Source of the DNA: an uncultured Clostridia bacterium
GTDB lineage: Bacteria; Bacillota; Clostridia; Christensenellales; Borkfalkiaceae
Length of the DNA: 8,382 nucleotides
Direction: 5' to 3'
Assembly: GCA_947174975.1 (NCBI GenBank)
Contig: CAMWLA010000050.1
Location: 1 to 8,382 of the forward strand
Shown: piece after piece, positions 6,293 through 8,382 of the stretch
Position numbering within the stretch: position 1 is the stretch's first letter
Layout: each line of letters begins with the position of its first letter
Position numbers and translations under genes: made by a program
The notes under the pieces: model-generated
The model's input: the letters and a program-made list of their open reading frames with translations, nothing else
Told to the model about the DNA's origin: nothing
Databases searched by the model: none

Positions 6293-7308
6293 TTTTTGTA
6301 TACCTTTTCGTAAATTATTTTTGCGTTGTCGCGTGAAATCTGTCTTTCGCCGCGTTCTATTTCGTGAACGGCTTTAATTACGGCGTCCGTCACGGGCGTA
6401 TCCACGCCGAATTTGTTTCCAAGTCTTTTTATGATGCCGTTGATAAATTCAACGTCGCACTTTCTGCCCGCGGAAAGGTCGCAGTACATTCCCGACACGA
6501 GGCTTCTGTGACTGCGCATCGCAAAGGGTAATATAAGCCTTGCAAACCACGCCTTTGCCCCGCCGTTGCATTTGAAAATCTGGACGAGGTCGTGCCCTTG
6601 CATCGGCGCGATTTCCACACCGCACTCCTGCGCAACTGCAAACGCTTCGTTCATGAGCGCAAGCGCAAGATAACTTGAATACTTATTCCTTGCAACCTGA
6701 CCGAACTTCATTCCGGTAAGCGCGGAAAGCGGAGAAAATGCGGAATTTATAACCAGCTTTGACCAGCGCGCACTGAAAAAGTTTTCCTCTACCGTGACTT
6801 TGCCCGCACATTCGAGATATTCCTTTACGGGTTCTATCCACTTATTGTTTCCGTGCATCGAGCCGAGCACAAAATTCATTTTATCTTTTTTTGAGGTAAG
6901 CTCCACTTCACCGAATCCGACCGTCGTTGCGCCCCACGCAACCGCACAACCCAAGCACCTTTTTGCGCCGACCGCCTCGATAACCGAAGGTTCGGGCAAG
7001 CCGTTCTGCATTGTGCATATAACGCCGTCGGCTGAAAGATAATCGCGGAGCGTTGCAAGAATTTTTGCATTTTCGCGCTGTTTTGTCATAAGGAAAATTA
7101 TGTCGTAAACGCCCGTCATTTCGTCGGGAGTGAACGCGTTAACGCGGACGGTAAAATCGGCGTGCCCCAACACGTGCGCGCCTTGCTGTTTCATAGCCTC
7201 AACGTGTTCCTTGTTGCGCGTAATAAGATCTATTTGCTTTCCGCTTGCTGCGATAAACGCGCCGAGTATCGTACCCATTGCGCCCGCGCCGTAGATTGCA
7301 ACCCTCAC
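6289..7308 (-). CDS. Ketopantoate reductase-family NAD(P)-dependent dehydrogenase
   Basis: 339 residues, PanE/ApbA family: NADPH-dependent reduction of 2-dehydropantoate to pantoate (coenzyme A pathway) or of a related 2-keto acid. Rossmann motif GAGAMG at 7-12; FLMTKQREN at 72-80 with the conserved Lys76; MQNGLPEP at 100-107; RWSKLVINSA at 181-190 with Lys184 and Asn188, matching the catalytic Lys176 region of Escherichia coli PanE; and CDVEFINGIIKRLG at 284-297 with Glu287, matching Glu256. The catalytic set is intact. It is some 35 residues longer than E. coli PanE (about 303), partly through a hydrophobic/basic stretch at about 245-270. The start is GTG at 7308 in a GTGA overlap with the upstream stop, served by a purine-rich GGGGG at 7317-7321. 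No panB, panC or panD is adjacent, so the pantothenate role, and the symbol panE, are left open. Confidence 0.85.
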   Translation of the reverse strand: MRVAIYGAGAMGTILGAFIAASGKQIDLITRNKEHVEAMKQQGAHVLGHADFTVRVNAFTPDEMTGVYDIIFLMTKQRENAKILATLRDYLSADGVICTMQNGLPEPSVIEAVGAKRCLGCAVAWGATTVGFGEVELTSKKDKMNFVLGSMHGNNKWIEPVKEYLECAGKVTVEENFFSARWSKLVINSAFSPLSALTGMKFGQVARNKYSSYLALALMNEAFAVAQECGVEIAPMQGHDLVQIFKCNGGAKAWFARLILPFAMRSHRSLVSGMYCDLSAGRKCDVEFINGIIKRLGNKFGVDTPVTDAVIKAVHEIERGERQISRDNAKIIYEKVYKK

Positions 7309-8382
7309 TTGTTAATCCCCCTATATGCAGTTTCAGCCATAACGGCGTACGCCTTCTCACTCGGATGAAGGTGGTCGCCGCTGTCAAAACCTTCCTTAAA
7401 CGCGAACGGATTTTCGTCCGATTTAAGGCAACTTTCAAAATCTATACATCCGTCCGCATATGCATTCGAGCGCAAGCGGGCGTTGAATTCGTCTTTCATT
7501 TCCTCGCGGAAAGGCGCGTACGTGCGCCAGCCGTATATCGGCAGAAGCGTGCCGAGAAATACCTTTAATTTGCGTTTCTTTGCAAGCGAAACGTAATATT
7601 TTATCCCTTCTTCCAACTCGTCGACAGTCGGTAAATCGGACATAGGGCGGAAAGGGTTTACCTCTTCGCCTACCGGGTGGATAATATCGTTTATGCCTTG
7701 CTGGATAATTACCGTGTCGGCTCCGCTGACGGAAGAAATTTCACGCTCGAAACGTCTCTTTCCGCAAAGTCCGTAGCTTTCGTAGGTGATACACTTGTAT
7801 TCGCGAAGCACCCTCGTTCCGCTTGCCGCGCGGCGGATAACCGCAACCGCGTTGCCCTCGTCTTGCATAAACTTCATTGCAAGATAGTCGGGCCAGCTCT
7901 GCGAGGTTATAGAATCGCCGTAACAAATTATACAGCGGCATCTATCTTCGGTAAATAAGTCTATTCCCGTTAAAAAATAGTAGGTTGAAAGCGTGCGGGT
8001 ATAATCAAGCGGAAGAACGCTTGCGCGCGTCGCGTCGCCGACCGAGAAAAAGCCTTTTGATAAAGGCCCCGTCACCACCACACCCGAACGCATTAGCGTG
8101 CAGTCCTTTAAATATATGCTTACGGCAACGGTTTCCTTCGCCTTTATTGAAAAATCGATTTCGTCGGAAAATATTTCTTTCCCCGCGCCTACCGTCACGG
8201 AAGTTTTGCCCGAAAAAGTGACCTCTTTCAAGCCGTTTAAATTAATTTCTCTGTCCGCTGCGGCTAAGGCTACGGTAACCTTTTCGAAAGTAACGGGTTC
8301 GGTTCCGCAGAAATTAGAAAAGTGTAACCTCAGCTTATTTCCGCCGAACGCGCAAGTTGCAAGATACCGCAAGGTAATATTC
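7305..8382 (-). CDS. GDSL/SGNH-family hydrolase, 5' end outside window
   Basis: Partial gene; at least 358 codons are in the window. Numbering below starts at the TTG at 8372, which I do not accept as the start: the frame continues to the window edge, and the first residues (TLRYLATCAFGGNKLRLHFSN, split around that TTG) are the well-known internal block that normally follows 30-60 N-terminal residues. A beta-sandwich-like region covers about 1-140. The SGNH domain follows: block I YGDSIT at 151-156 with Ser154, AASGTRVL at 182-189 with the block II Gly185, block III GIND at 226-229 with Asn228, and block V GDHLHPSEKAY at 332-342 with Asp333 and His336. All catalytic residues are present. It is probably an esterase or carbohydrate deacetylase; whether it is exported depends on the missing N terminus. 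It is first of the four coupled genes visible here. Confidence 0.87.
   Translation of the reverse strand, partial: NITLRYLATCAFGGNKLRLHFSNFCGTEPVTFEKVTVALAAADREINLNGLKEVTFSGKTSVTVGAGKEIFSDEIDFSIKAKETVAVSIYLKDCTLMRSGVVVTGPLSKGFFSVGDATRASVLPLDYTRTLSTYYFLTGIDLFTEDRCRCIICYGDSITSQSWPDYLAMKFMQDEGNAVAVIRRAASGTRVLREYKCITYESYGLCGKRRFEREISSVSGADTVIIQQGINDIIHPVGEEVNPFRPMSDLPTVDELEEGIKYYVSLAKKRKLKVFLGTLLPIYGWRTYAPFREEMKDEFNARLRSNAYADGCIDFESCLKSDENPFAFKEGFDSGDHLHPSEKAYAVMAETAYRGINK
7317..7321 (-). promoter_or_regulatory. Ribosome binding site of the ketopantoate reductase-like gene
   Basis: AGGGGG-type purine run inside the end of the GDSL gene, eight bases before a GTG start. It supports the non-ATG start and the 4-bp overlap. 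Confidence 0.55.

Noticed and set aside
8370..8372. TTG as the start of the GDSL hydrolase
   Set aside because: The conserved TLR...GG...R...SN block straddles it and the frame is open to the window edge, so the gene is simply cut by the window.

Overview
The window looks like a chromosomal piece of an anaerobic, endospore-lineage Firmicute, most likely an uncultured member of the Clostridia. The argument rests on a clear SpoIVA homologue (a protein confined to the endospore-forming lineage), Shine-Dalgarno sites of the GGAGG type, short intergenic gaps and intrinsic terminators with long T runs. GC is moderate, near 50% in a hand-counted stretch of the ATP-grasp gene. Nothing in the sequence fixes the genus. 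I see no tRNA, rRNA, CRISPR array, insertion sequence or prophage.

Layout. (1) Positions 1-1750, plus strand: a -10 box, then a 552-codon uridine-kinase-family enzyme with an N-terminal TGS/threonyl-tRNA-synthetase-like extension, ending at a bidirectional terminator. (2) Positions 1755-2980, minus strand, convergent with it: a SpoIVA homologue, well conserved in its middle and C-terminal parts, whose N-terminal ATPase domain has lost about 100 residues and the Walker A lysine. A sigma-E-like promoter may lie just upstream. (3) Positions 3035-3338, minus strand: a strong 16-bp terminator and a very AT-rich 79-codon gene of unknown function that looks recently acquired. (4) Positions 3370-4557, minus strand: an ATP-grasp ligase with its own Shine-Dalgarno site and -10 box. 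(5) Positions 4594-8382, minus strand: four tightly coupled genes, in transcription order a GDSL/SGNH hydrolase (5' end outside the window), a ketopantoate-reductase-family dehydrogenase, a monoacylglycerol-lipase-like alpha/beta hydrolase and an esterase-D-like alpha/beta hydrolase.

The minus-strand genes from 8382 to 3099 can be read as one transcription unit. Start and stop codons overlap at all three junctions of the first four genes, the ATP-grasp gene follows after 36 bp, and the first clear terminator is at 3035-3073. Three unrelated or distantly related serine hydrolases beside a 2-ketoacid-type reductase suggest catabolism or remodelling of an ester substrate, but no substrate can be read from the sequence. 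The most unusual item is the SpoIVA homologue without a working ATPase site.
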